Source of the DNA: Mucor racemosus
Taxonomy: Eukaryota > Mucoromycota > Mucoromycetes > Mucorales > Mucoraceae
Direction of reading: 5' to 3'
Assembly (NCBI GenBank): GCA_027405735.1
Contig: JAPEHQ010000002.1
Location: forward strand, 3,546,501-3,610,500
Length of the DNA stretch: 64,000 bases
A program made the position numbers and the translations under genes. The notes below the pieces were generated by a model that did no database searches, was not told the DNA's origin, and was given only the letters and a program-made list of their open reading frames with translations. Positions 36,176 to 48,400 of the stretch are shown one piece after another; within the stretch, counting starts at the first letter, position 1, and every line of letters starts with the position of its first letter.

Positions 36176-38035
36176 ATGAATTATTACACTGACAATTCTT
36201 CAATATCGACATTATCAACATCAGGAACAACGTCTTCTTTCGGCAATAACAATAAGACTTTATGTTGGCAAAGGGCTCGTAAATCAAATATTAGTATAGC
36301 ATGTCTTGTAGCATTGGTTCTCTTTACGTATGTATAAATGAAAATTATGGAGCATTAGAATTAACTATTTGGTATATAGAGATATGTTGGTATATGGTGC
36401 CGTAATTCCATGTCTACCTGCTTTGGTTATTGATAAATTTCATGGTACACCTAAAGATATTGGATATTTATTCGGATGTTTTGGTATAATATGCTTGAAT
36501 GCTATTAAAATAATGCTAATTTATATACAACATGTGTAGCTTTTGGTTATCTAGTTGCCACACCTCTATTTGCCATATTATCCGATAAATATCAAAATAG
36601 ACGATATGGACTAATGCTCGGTACACTTTGTATAATCATTTCAACATTATGTTTTGCATGGTCAAATAGCTATGCAGTTCTAGCAATAGCAAGAGTGTGT
36701 CAGGGTGCATCGGCTGGTGCTTCATGGTAAGAAATAATGTTAATTTAACTCTTAAAAGCGTTTAATTTTATTTGTTATTTTTTTCTTTATATTGTAAAGG
36801 ACAATTGGATTAGGCATGTTGGCTGATGCATTTCCAGTGGATCGATTGGGTAGAGTAATGGGTACAGTGATTATATCACATACAGTTGGATTCTTATTAG
36901 GCCCTGTGATGGGTGGATTCCTTTACGATTACGGAGGCACCTTGGCACCATTTTACTTTTGTAGCGTATTTGGATTGCTTGCATTTATTGGAACAATTTG
37001 TATTGCTGAACCCAATAATAGTCAGGAACAACATGTTGATATTATTAATAAACCGATTGAAATAGACGAATCAGCACCATTATTATCTTCAACATCATCT
37101 TCCTCTTCATCAACAACAACAACAACAACAACAATAAATAATCAAAAACAACAACAAAAACAAGAGCAACAACTATTAAAATTGATATCAAATCCTCGGA
37201 TCACAGCTTGTTTAATATGCTGTTTCGTTACCTCGGCTGCATTAGCAGGAATTGAGCCTGCACTACCCATTCATCTTGAGAATAAATATCATGTTTCAAC
37301 ATCTACTATAGGAGGTAAATAAGGTTTTTTTATTAAAAAGTAATACAATTAAATATGCTAAACAACAACAAATATCAGCTATATTCATTGCGCTTGTTAT
37401 ACCTTCATTTTTGGGTCCAATTACAGGTTATTTGTCTGACAAGGTATATAACAGCATATTACGCACGCTGTATGAATATGTTTAATTTACTATTTTTATT
37501 TATAGTTTGGAAGACCACTGTTTATAAGTATTGGTATGGTCGTCATGTCAATTGCTGCTGTTTTGGTTGGTTTACCTGTTTCTTCTTATAAATATATGCT
37601 TCCTTCATTGTTTCTATTTGGCCTCTCAAATCCACTTATTCATACACCACTCATGCCGGAAATGGGAGCTGCGGTTAGCGACATGGTAACAACAAACAAA
37701 TAAGCATGTGAATAATAAGTGTATTAATGTTTTTTTTTTCTGTATTTAGGGTAGTAATGCGTTTGCACAAGGTATTGTACTAGTCGATTAACATTTACAA
37801 AATATTAACATCTACTATAGTATATGCTCTTTACAATATGGCATACTCTCTCGGTATATTTGTAGGCCCACTTTTAGCAGGAATAATCATGTCCTGTACT
37901 TCAATTGAAGAAGGGAAGCGATTTCAAATATTAATGCTGATATGTTCAGGAGCCATTATTATATCAAGCCCAATTATAATGATAAATCATCATAAAGGGC
38001 TTCTTGCAAGAAGAAAGGTCAAACCAAGCTTTTAA
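36176..38035 (+). CDS. MFS transporter, DHA1 / vesicular-amine-transporter-like
   Basis: Eight exons: 36176-36327, 36380-36483, 36540-36726, 36800-37314, 37379-37443, 37506-37685, 37750-37771 and 37821-38035, giving 479 aa, normal for 12-TM MFS proteins. Seen: TM1 with DMLVYGAVIPCLPALV; the loop LSDKYQNRRYGLMLG (motif A-like); RVCQGASAGASW; TVGFLLGPVMGGFLYDYGG (motif C-like, as in antiporters); a central cytosolic loop with Ser/Thr and Gln runs between TM6 and TM7; and PLFISIGMVV. The layout resembles SLC18/DHA1 proteins that move amines or drugs against protons. Exon 7 is only 22 nt. It sits between POP4 (divergent) and protein kinase C (convergent, 51 bp between stops). Confidence 0.88.
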
Positions 38036-38086
38036 CCGGAATTATAATATATTATTATTAAATGAATTTGATAAAAAAAAAGCTTT

Positions 38087-41000
38087 TCATGTAGAACCAT
38101 TAATGGCCCAATTTGCTACATAAGAGAAACTAGAAAACTCTTGTTGTTCGTTAGCTGTCAGCATTGCATTAACAGGTGTTAAAATGGGGATTTCTCTAGT
38201 AAATTCTTCATCAAAATTGGAAGTATCTGCTCTACCATTGATAGTAGGTAAAAATGGCGGCTGCACTCGTTTAGCCAACATATCTTCCCAATTAATACCA
38301 GCAAAGAATGGATGATTCTTTACTTCTTGAGCGTCTCCTTTGCCTCCACCAAGACGCTTTTCGGGATTACGTTCGAGAAGCTATATAAAAATAAGGTCAA
38401 GATATATCTTGTCTACATAGAGTTAAACTTACAGCTTCACAAATGGAAACAGAATGTTTTGACATATTGATGGGATATAAAATGTTGTCTTCTAATACAG
38501 CATCAAAAATTTCGTCTTCATCTTCACCCTTGAATGGGGACTATATCATGTAGAAATGTTAGAATTTACCTAGTACGATACAATGAAACCAAAAACTTTA
38601 CCTGTCCAAGTAACATTTCATACAACAATACACCAAATGCCCACCAATCTACTGCTCTTCCATATCTGTGCTCCAACAAAATTTCAGGGGCCATAAATTC
38701 AGGAGTACCACAAAAAGTGTTTGTAGTGTTATTTGCCCCCATATTTTCCTTACAAAGACCATAATCAGCCAATTTAATATGACCATCCAAGCATAACATG
38801 ATGTTATCTAATTTGAGATCACGATAAATGATACCATGTTTATGGAAATAATCCAATGCCAACAAAACTTCACATGCATAAAAACGAGCACGAGCTTCAG
38901 AGAATTGTTCTCTTTGAATTTGTAGCATGAGATCGCCACCACTCACATATTCCATAACATAATAAATACGAGTTTCTGTTTGGAATGTGCTGTGTAAATT
39001 AACCAAGAAAGGGTGTCTTTCTTCATTAGCAGCTAAAAATACACGTTTCTCGGATCGAGTACTATATTTAAAATGTTGGGTATGAAATGTTGTATACATT
39101 GTAAAGAGTCTATTCTTACCTTTCAACTTCATCATTATCCAGAACAAATCTCTTTTTCAGGATCTTGATGGCATATAGCTCATTTGTGTATTTCTCTTCA
39201 GCAAGCATTACTTTACCGAAATTACCTTTGCCCAATACAGCCAATAAATTGAAATCATCCAAACCAACCTTACGATTAACTTGAACTGGAGTAGTCATTT
39301 GATGAGTTCCAGCTCTAGATAACGTTTCACTAATTGAATTCTGTTGACTGAAAAGATGCGTTAATGATTGAAACGATGATGTATCATGATTCATTGATAA
39401 AGGTCGAGATGAAGTTGGATTTAATTTAGGAGAAATAGGTGTAGAGAAAGATGATTGAGGCGAAATAATGGAAGCATTTGCAGATTCTTGTTTGTATGGT
39501 TTAACTGTTTGTGATTGTTGTTGTTGTTGTTGTTGGGTATTACTAGATGTTGATGCAAATAATGGTCTTTGATGATTATCGGATGAAAATTGTGGTAAAC
39601 TATCAGAATGAAATGTTCGACGACGACTATTTGCTGCCTTCATTTCACTCAACATCAAATTAGCTTTCTCCATTGACATGCCACAAAAATCAGGTACACG
39701 TCCAGCACATTTTGTATGACAAACCACACCACATTCTATCAAATTTTTAGTATTTTTGAGGTTTTAACTATAATGTATTTCTATTACCAGCGCATTTTTG
39801 TGCTCCCCTAAATCCTAATGGCAACATAAAGCCACAATGACAACACCAATTAGCACCAATAATAGTCAGTGGTTCAAACCGATGAGGAATACGATGCTTG
39901 AGTTCATCCTCATCATGATCCAGTTTGGAATCTGCTCTAGATATGCACCGAGTAACCACACGAGTGTAGCATTTCTTGTGGCATGCTAAACCACAATCTA
40001 AGCACAATATCATTTTTAATGAATATATCAAGATTTGCTTGGTTTTTAGTATTTACCTTCACATTGAAATGTTAATTTAGCCATAAAATCACCACATAAA
40101 GCGCATTTCATAATATGATAAAATCTTCTTGCAACAAATTGATGTCCGTTCATTTCATGCACTTCGCCTTTTCTTTCACGAACAGCGCCAGCTCTTCCCA
40201 ATTTATCCATAGGTCTTCTCTTTACATTTTCTCTTACAAAATTGATTTCTAAATAGATTCTACCAAGTGGCTCAACATCAAACCAAGCACTGATACCATT
40301 TTCTGATGAAACAGGATGTTTTCTCTTATTTCCGGCACTCACACTTTGATTTCTTTGTACATCTAAAGGAGCATCATGATGTTGTTGTGCTACTTGAGCA
40401 GATACCCAATTTAATTCGTGTTGTTCCAATTCCAATTTTTGCTTACGCAAATTCTCTGCAATGTCCGAGATTTTCAGCCAAAGTAAACCTATAGGTAAGG
40501 TACGATCACCTGATTGATCATAGATTAATAATTCAACTTCGGTTGCTTTATCAACATGCATCTCAAAGCTATCTGTCCATTTATCGTTTTTAGATGGACG
40601 TGTGCGGAATTGAATATTGCCATCAATTTTAACCATGACAGCTGTTAAAGGATCACGAAACATACGAGTTGGTGCATGGGCCAATTCATGCGCTTCTACA
40701 ATTTTTAGTTGTAATTTACCGGTAACTGGACGTCGTGCACCTGGCATGCCTCGTAATACAGGCCTGGCTTCAATCTGTTCCAATTTTTCTACCTCTTCTG
40801 CGGCTGCTGCTGCTGCTGATTTAGCTGCTGCTTCTGCTTCGTCAATCCCATTATCATCTTTATCGTTCTCGTTGTCTTCTTCATCTTCTTCGCCTAGATA
40901 CAAGTCTTTGTATTTCTTGACAGAATTGTTTAAAAGTGTCATTTTTTCAGAACATTCCAATTGCTTTTCATGAAGTTCGGCTTTTCGGCGACGATCAGCT

Positions 41001-41753
41001 GCAGATGATGAAGAAGTACGGTCCAAAATAGTATACAAATTGCGAATACCTTCTTGCACTTTCTTTTCTACATCAACTTTATATTCCAATTCATGAAGTT
41101 TAAGAGAAACTTTGGCTCGGTTGATAGGTGTATCTGCCTCCAAAAGGTCTAATGGTCATTTAGTTTTAATAACTACACAAGTTCTATATATTGGTAATTT
41201 ACCTAAATTGGTATATCTCCTTTTTGGATCTTCTTCTTCGGAAGTGGGTGTTGAGGCGGTTGTAATAGTAGTGGCTGGGAAATAAGATTGCAATGATGTT
41301 TGTGTAGGCGAATCTACAATAAGTCGTTCAAGAATAGCCCCTTCTTCTGCTCCATTACTACCAGGTGTGGTAGAGCTTGTTGTTGTACTAGTAGTTGTAG
41401 ATTTTAAAACAGGATCAGCAGTACTGTTAGATGGTTCGTTGCTTTGTTGTTGATGAAATGAATGAAGCGACATAAAAGAGGCACGACTACCTTTGGTTTG
41501 AAGTCTACGTAATTCCTCTGTAAAGTAGTCAATGTACCTTTGTGATTCCCTAATTTGCGTATCACATTGTAGTTGAGCATTTCTATCTTTGAGAATTTGA
41601 CGAAGCTCGATAGCTTTCTTTCTCAAATGAGAATTTTGATCTATTTTGGCTTGAACTTCTTTGATACGCGCCTCTAGTTCCTACATTACGATATATAAAA
41701 AGGATGAATCTTTGCTTTACAGTTATTTCCTACGTTCAATTTCTAACCTCCAT
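38087..41753 (-). CDS. PKC1: Protein kinase C (fungal Pkc1 type)
   Basis: Eight exons: 41753-41748, 41680-41203, 41148-40057, 39997-39788, 39735-39120, 39061-38602, 38540-38433 and 38380-38087, giving 1087 aa. Domains in order: HR1a ([11 protein letters not shown]..., residues 1-70), HR1b (about 160-230), C2 (about 305-420), C1A (about 490-540; [20 protein letters not shown]), C1B (about 560-610; [18 protein letters not shown]), Ser/Gln-rich linker, and kinase (about 763-1025; [23 protein letters not shown]). The DFG motif is DYG, as in yeast Pkc1. The AGC tail has turn motif LTPVN and hydrophobic motif FSSFSY. Pkc1 is activated by Rho1 through HR1/C1 domains and starts the cell-wall MAPK cascade; RHO1 lies 3.4 kb away. 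Exon 1 encodes only Met-Glu. An acidic Ala-rich insert precedes C2. Confidence 0.95.
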
Positions 41754-42805
41754 TTGTTTTTTATGAGAGAGAAAAGAGATAAAGGGTGTTTAGTTAGTTT
41801 AAGAACAAAAGATAAAGTTGAGAAAGAGAGAAAGAGAATGATTCGGCGTTTCAACGCAACATGATAATAGTGGGGTTTGTTGGCGGTGTAATAGTGAGCA
41901 TGGTTTGATAATTGTTGCTGCAATCATTGAACGGGTAATAGTATTTACAATTAACTGACTCCTTAAAAAAGTTGTTTTATAGTAGCCTTAGATATTCATG
42001 TACATTGTCATCATTTCTTTAAACTCATGATTCTATAGCATGCTCAATTATAGATTATTTTTTATTATCTAAATCCTTTTATTTGTTTTTCTTTTTTTTT
42101 TTTTTTTTTTTTTTGTTTCCTTTTCACAGAAGAAATCTGGTGTAACTCATATTGTTGTTTCACAAAATCGATGTTATGTTTTCTAGTCGTTTTGCGAGAA
42201 CTGCATTTATTTGAAAACAAATCAGGGGCTTTTATGTGCTAATGAAATACAAAAGCTTGATTTTCTGCATCATAACTGCTGTAAACTCATCAAATGCAAA
42301 TCAAATAAACTGCATTTATTTTTTCTTTGAGTAATTGCGCTACAGATTGCTCCATAAAAAGCCAATATTATATCAAGAATTTTATTGCTTTCTATTGCTA
42401 CAATATCCCTAATAAATGTTATATACTTGAATATATTGCAAACGCTGTCGCTAGATCAAAATTTCGTCATATTATAAACTGATTTTGTATGAATACGCGA
42501 ATACATAATCATTGTCATAGATTATCCAAACTATGAAAGCGGATATATGATGTGCAAGGTAAAAAATTGCTGCATACTTGTTCTTGGGTTATGAAGAAAA
42601 TTAGAGATAAATTAAAGTGATGATGTGCATAGTAGATCATTTATTGACTTCCCTACATTTAAAAAAAAAAGTACATAACTTGTTGAAATAAACACAAGCA
42701 TCATATTCCCAAAATTTATGCGAATAATTTATCAACAAGCTTGGTTATTTTTGGTGTTGCGCAGTTGTATCGAACTTAATTCTTGATAAAATTCTTCAAT
42801 ACTAC
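41754..42805. other. intergenic upstream of PKC1
   Basis: PKC1 promoter side. There is a 23-base T-run at 42092-42114, and the rest is AT-rich with no ORF of note. It ends at the left 272-bp LTR. Confidence 0.5.
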
Positions 42806-43077
42806 TGTAATGAGTCAAACATTTCAGTTTCATTTATGCAAAACCTTGCCTCATTCCTTATATAAATACTACAAGGAAAGCATTACATGATCCCTTGTAG
42901 ATTTATCTGTCTTGTTACACTCCCTTTACTTTTATTTATTCACCAATAAACATCTAAATTACAAATAAGAACACCAACCTTTATCAATCCAATGATCACC
43001 AATTTATAATAACAAGAATAATACCTATAAGCATACTATCCACCTTTGTTGTTAGTCCAAAATTACAGATCATTACA
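42806..43077 (+). mobile_element. LTR, 272 bp (left of an inverted pair)
   Basis: Begins TGTAATGAGTCAAACATTTC and ends CAGATCATTACA. It contains TATATAAATACT and later CACCAATAAACATC, plausible TATA and poly(A) signals for plus orientation. It is nearly identical, in reverse complement, to 44662-44933. Flanks (ACTAC / GGAAT) do not match, so one side was rearranged after insertion or it inserted by another route. Confidence 0.75.
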
Positions 43078-44220
43078 GGAATATGAAAACAAAAAGAGAG
43101 AAAGAACACACGTAGAAAAGGGTTTTCAAGGCTTTACATTATTTAGCGCATTTAAAGCCCTGCTAAATTGCACATTTCAGCTAATGTAAAAGCAGCATTA
43201 CTGCGCACGAAACATAAACTAAACAAAATATACAAATCTATTACCATAGAAACATACATTTTTCTACCAGAAAAACCGTCTGTCATATCATATATTCATT
43301 AAAAAATTGCAAAAGCGAGCCCTTAGAACGACGCCGTAATTTAGCATAGCAAGATCAAACGGCTGCTAAATCTCTTATACTATGGTATAAAGTTTTAAAT
43401 AAAAATGCGTTTTTTTTTTTTACTTTTTTTATATTTAACCACGTACGGTCTGAAAATTCAGTTTTTGTAGCGGACGTTTTTGGGGACTCATTTTATCCTT
43501 ACCAACACTCATGATTTTGATCAAAAAACAGAAAAATCAAATTTTGATACCAAAATCAACGTTTAAATATACTACATTGTGAGAGAAAATTGTAGCCATA
43601 GCTAATACACATTTTATAAAAGCTTAATATTAAATGTTAAGTAATAAAAATTTGTACTTTTGTCCAAAAAACGGATTTTTGATTAAAGGATTTTCATACA
43701 ATATTTTATAATAAAAAGGTTTGTTATTTTTTATTGAAAAAATAGAGCGCTAAATTCTTTATTTGTGTATATTTTTTGTTTTTATAATTGGTAGTATAAT
43801 TAACTCTAGATTTGCAAAATCAGAAAAAAAAATTCAGAAAATGTCAAAATTGATGATCTGGACAAGAATAATTTTTGAAATTAATATTCCGCTTATAAGC
43901 CTTGTAGGTCTTAAAAATAAGAGATTTTATAATATTTGAGAACTTTTTCAAGAATTTACGATGTTGTACCCACTTAATTCAATGTTATTGCTGAAAATCT
44001 TTATACAAGTTAATATTATGTAGTAGTTTATTTGATGATAATATAGCCTTACTTTATCATCATTGCGTTGGAGGTGATTTACTGTACATTTAGTTTTAGT
44101 ATTATCTCCCCAATATCATAAGCATAAACATGGCCATCACCGGAACCTATTGCCGCCTTTTTACCCTCTTTGTCCCAAGCCAACTTGTTCAATGATTCAA
44201 TCCTTTACCAGAACCAAATA
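43078..44220 (+). repeat. diverged copy of giant-repeat arm segment
   Basis: Collinear with about 16003-17155 of the right arm (plus orientation) at roughly 85-90% identity by eye. Shared blocks include AACAAAAAGAGAGAAA, TTTTTCTACYAGAAAAACCG, ACCACGTACGGT, TGATTTTGATCAAAAAACAG and AAAATGTCAAAATTGATGAT. No ORF is present in either copy. It is a dispersed repeat much older than the two arms are from each other. Confidence 0.82.
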
Positions 44221-44514
44221 TTATATCCATACACATTTATCAATTATTAATAATAATTTGTATTGTTACATCTAATGGACCCCATCCATTAGAAGATTTT
44301 ATCGCACAATCCCAATAATTATAAACCCATATTTAATTCATCCTAATAAACGGTACTTTTTACGTTGATTTTAATTTACGAAGTTGCAATAAATCTTTTT
44401 TAAGCTTTTTTTATAAAAATTACCCCTTTTTACTGCAGACCCTGTTATATTGTATTTATGGTAATTGAATCTGTTGTTCTTTTGGTATGTGTTTCAAAAT
44501 AGAATTGAAGCGTC

Positions 44515-44975
44515 GTCAAAAAAATCTTTATGAATAATCTTGCCAGAGTATTACACTTTATAAGCAATACATCCAAAGGATGTATTTAAACACATTAATT
44601 GTAACTATTACTAGAATTTTACTACTACTTTCTAGGAATAGATAATGCAAATCAATGATCGTGTAATGATCTGTAATTTTGGACTAACAACAAAGGTGGA
44701 TAGTATGCTTATAGGTATTATTCTTGTTATTATAAATTGGTGATCATTGGATTGATGAAGGTTGGTGTTCTTATTTGTAATTTAGATATTTATTGGTGAA
44801 TAAATAAAAGTAAAGGGAGTGTAACAAGACAGATAAATCTACAAGGGATCATGTAATGCTTTCCTTGTAGTATTTATATAAGGAACGAGGCAAGGTTTTG
44901 CATCAATGAAACTGAAATGTTTGACTCATTACAGATCGGCGTTGATTTACTATAGCATCAATTATAGACTGAGGC
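44515..44975 (+). repeat. second diverged arm segment, interrupted by an LTR
   Basis: 44515-44661 and 44934-44975 together match about 8690-8870 of the left arm in plus orientation (AATAATCTTGC.AGA.TATTACACT, ACTAATTGTAACTA.TACTAG, GTTGATTTACTAT), interrupted by the 272-bp LTR. Relative to 43078-44220 the order and strand are rearranged compared with the intact arm. Confidence 0.65.
44662..44933 (-). mobile_element. solo LTR, 272 bp, 5-bp TSD GATCG
   Basis: Reverse complement of the 42806-43077 LTR, differing at only a few sites. It is flanked by a perfect 5-bp duplication GATCG (44657-44661 and 44934-44938). That makes it an independent solo LTR rather than one end of a foldback element. 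A 134-bp fragment of the same family lies at 54794-54927. Confidence 0.85.
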
Positions 44976-45302
44976 CTTGGATGTGAGATCTATGATGAAT
45001 ACTGATATAACAAAAATAATGAGAGAAGATCAAATCAAAATGATATTATACGTTTGGTGAATTTTGTGTATGATTTGTGTTACTTCTGAACTAGAATCTG
45101 GAAGAATAATATAATTTTTGGAATCAAGATTGTTTGTTTATTTTGACAGATAATAATTTATTTTTATGTCGTGATAATAGTAATGTAATGAGACAAATAC
45201 AGTTATAAGTTCAAAGACATTGTTTATTAAGTTTGGCATTTAAGATCTAATATTTATACTATTATTACTGTGTAACAAAAGAGTTAAAACTTCTACGACA
45301 TT
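44976..45302. other. intergenic left of the Gypsy element
   Basis: AT-rich with no ORF. The last bases (ACATT) form the target-site duplication of the Gypsy insertion. Confidence 0.5.
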
Positions 45303-45456
45303 TGTCGTGTGCTGAGATATATGTTTTACAGTAGATTCAAATAAATGTATACAAAAGATTATATATGAGATAAAAGATAATCTTTATTATTATTATATGT
45401 TTTGATATTTTATACTAATTAAAAAGGTTACACACAAAGTCTGTGTGTACCTGACA
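45303..45456 (-). repeat. 3' LTR of Gypsy element
   Basis: 154 bp, TGTCGTGTG...CCTGACA in plus orientation. It differs from the other LTR at one position (AAAGATAATC here, AAAGATGATC there). Confidence 0.92.
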
Positions 45457-45493
45457 TTACCTTCCTCCCAAAAAAAAGTACAGGTAAAAAAAA

Positions 45494-48400
45494 TTATTTT
45501 GCTCTAGCAATACGAGGAATATACCAAGATTTATCCGGTTTTGCACCATCATAATAAACCGAATGTAAACGATCAGTGTGGACCCAGGAATTGTAAGTCT
45601 TTCCTTCGATTTCTTGAATTTGATAAATGTTGTAATCAAGGTTTGTTTTTAAGACCACATATGGACCCATCCAATTAAACTCAAGGCCTTTTTTTGATTC
45701 ATGCCTTAACATCACATAATCGCCTACATTAAATACTTGTGTCTTGTCATTTTTTAATGAAGCATCCCATCTTGCTTTATCTTGCCGAGCTTGTATAATC
45801 ATTTTCTCCTTGGCTTCAAATCTCTTTTCTCGAAGATCGCGCATTCTAGCAAGCACATCTTCCGCTACTAATTCCGGATCCTCTTCAGTCAATGGATCCA
45901 TAAAAGGACGACGAGAATCTCCAGGAAGGACTGGATCTTGACCATAGACTAAATAGAAAGGACTATAACCAGTGGTTGCATGCTTTCTAATGCGACAAGA
46001 GAACAAAGCAGAATCAATATATTCATCCCAACTATGAACTTGCCCTTTGACATATTTTGTGAGCATATGTTTGAACGTTTGGTTCAGTCTTTCACACTTT
46101 GAATTAGTTCTAGGGTGAAATGCTGAGGTAAACATGTGCTTTGATCGAATCTTATGCATATACTGTTTCAAAATTTTGCTCAAAAAATTGGCACCACGGT
46201 CAGAAACCAATTCAATAGGGCAACCAAATTTCATCACAATTTCTTCATATAAAAACTTGACAATTTCATCAGCAGAAGCAGAATTGAGAGCACGAGCAAT
46301 TGGCCAATTTGTACTGTAATCAACAGCCATAATAATCCATCGATTACCATTGATAGTCTTGGGTAATTCCCCAATAAAGTCAATGTGCCACCGAGCAAAA
46401 GGAGCAGGCACCTCTAAAGGTTTCATTGGAGCATGGTGAGTTTTCTTTTCATTACGAGAATGTAATTGACATTCAGGACAAGTTTTAAGCCAATAGTTAA
46501 TATCTTTTTTCATGCTAGGCCACCAAACCCGTTGCTTCATCAAAGGATAAATTGTCAATTGACCAGAATGACCAAAACCACGATGGAAATCTTCAATTAA
46601 GTCCGCACGGCGAGCAAAAGAGATGAATTTCAACCGAGAGGCTGCTTTAGGATTCGATGGATTAGGATTTAAACGCCAAACAACATTATCAACCACTTCA
46701 AAATTTGCTTCCTCCTTTTCCAATTGAGCACGCCATTTATCCGGCCAGTCTTCCTTCTGTTTCTTAAAAAATATAGGCCACTCTTGACAAGGATCAGTCA
46801 ACAAAGAAGTATCCACCGGTTGTAATACCTTATTCAATATCGTAGTAGATATTTCATTCAAGAATTCAGGTTCCATGGATAGTACATCAGGCTCACAATC
46901 AGGCCCCTCTCTACGACTTAGCAGATCCGGAATGATGTTATCAACACCCTTTTTGTATACCAAGGTAGGCTGGTACATTTCCAAATCTTGCATCCACCGT
47001 ACCAAACGAGGAGATACCTTATTGGAAGAATTGTAGAACTGCAACGGTCTATGATCCGTATATACTTCAAAAGGAGATCCTTCCACAAAACAACGCCATG
47101 TTTTACAAGCAAATAAAACAGCCAACAATTCACGCTCCTGAGTAGGATAGTTACGTTCAGCACTAGAAAGTTTCTTCGATATAAATGCTACAGGTTTCCA
47201 ATCATCATTATAATTAGGGTCTTGTTGTAATAAAACAGCACCAACAGCATAATCACTAGCATCATATTCAATACGAAAAGGCTTTGACATATCTGGCATT
47301 ATCAATACAGGCGAAGAAGATATTAATGATTTAATTGAATCAAAAGCTTGTTGACAAGCTTCTGACCAAACAATCTTTCGATTCTTCGGACCAACGCCTT
47401 TTGTTAAATCAGTAATAACAGCCGCCACATCAGCAAAACTGGGCATATACGTAGAATAATATTGACACAGACCCATAAATTTACGCACATCTTGAACTGT
47501 TTGAGGCACAGGCCACGACGTAATAGCTTCCACCTTTTGTTTAGATGGTTTTGTACCCTTACCAGCAACAATATCATGCCCTAAAAAGGTAATTTCCTTA
47601 CGATTGAACTTGCACTTTGCTCTAGAAACTACCAAGCCCGCATCTTCTAGTTTCTTGAATACCATGTGTAAATGCTTCTTGTGCAAATTAATATCATCAC
47701 CTTTAGTATATATCAGACAGTCATCAATATAACAGATCACAAAGTCATCAATATACTCCTTTAACACATCGTTCATTAAAAACATCCACCTGGAACCAGA
47801 GTTTTTCAAGCCCATGGCCATAACAGACCAAGAAAATTGCCCATACCTGGTATTTATAGCACTCTTAAGAGAATCTGAAGATGACAATCTTTGTTGCCAA
47901 AAACTACTCGTAAGATCGATGGAACTCATGTAAGTAACTCCATGCAATTGTTCTAAGCATTCATCAATCCTAGGTAAAGGAACTCGCTGTGCAATAGTTT
48001 TAGCATTTAAAGCCCTATAATCACAAACCATTCTGAGAGAACCATTTGGTTTCTTTACAAACAATACTGGACTACCCCATTCCGACACACAAGGCTCAAT
48101 AAAACCTTTACTCAATAGTTCATCAAGTTGTTTCCTTAATTCCTTTAATTCTAAAGGAGACATCCGATATGGAGCTCTTGAAATAGGTTTTGTTCCCGGT
48201 TCCAGTTCAATCATATTACCATCAGTTGGTCTAATTGGAGGCAATGTATCTAAAGAACCTTTGAATACCTCTGGATACGCTTGAGCAAATTCATTACACC
48301 AATCTTCATTTTCTTTTTCTTGAGTAGATAGATTTGTATCAGAATGATTGACATTAGTTAAATCAAGTATATTATGTAATTCCTTAGATGAGACCAAAAA

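Noticed and set aside
42806..44933. Single foldback transposon with 272-bp TIRs
   Set aside because: The right 272-bp unit has its own perfect GATCG duplication and sits inside sequence homologous to the arm, so independent LTR insertions explain it better.
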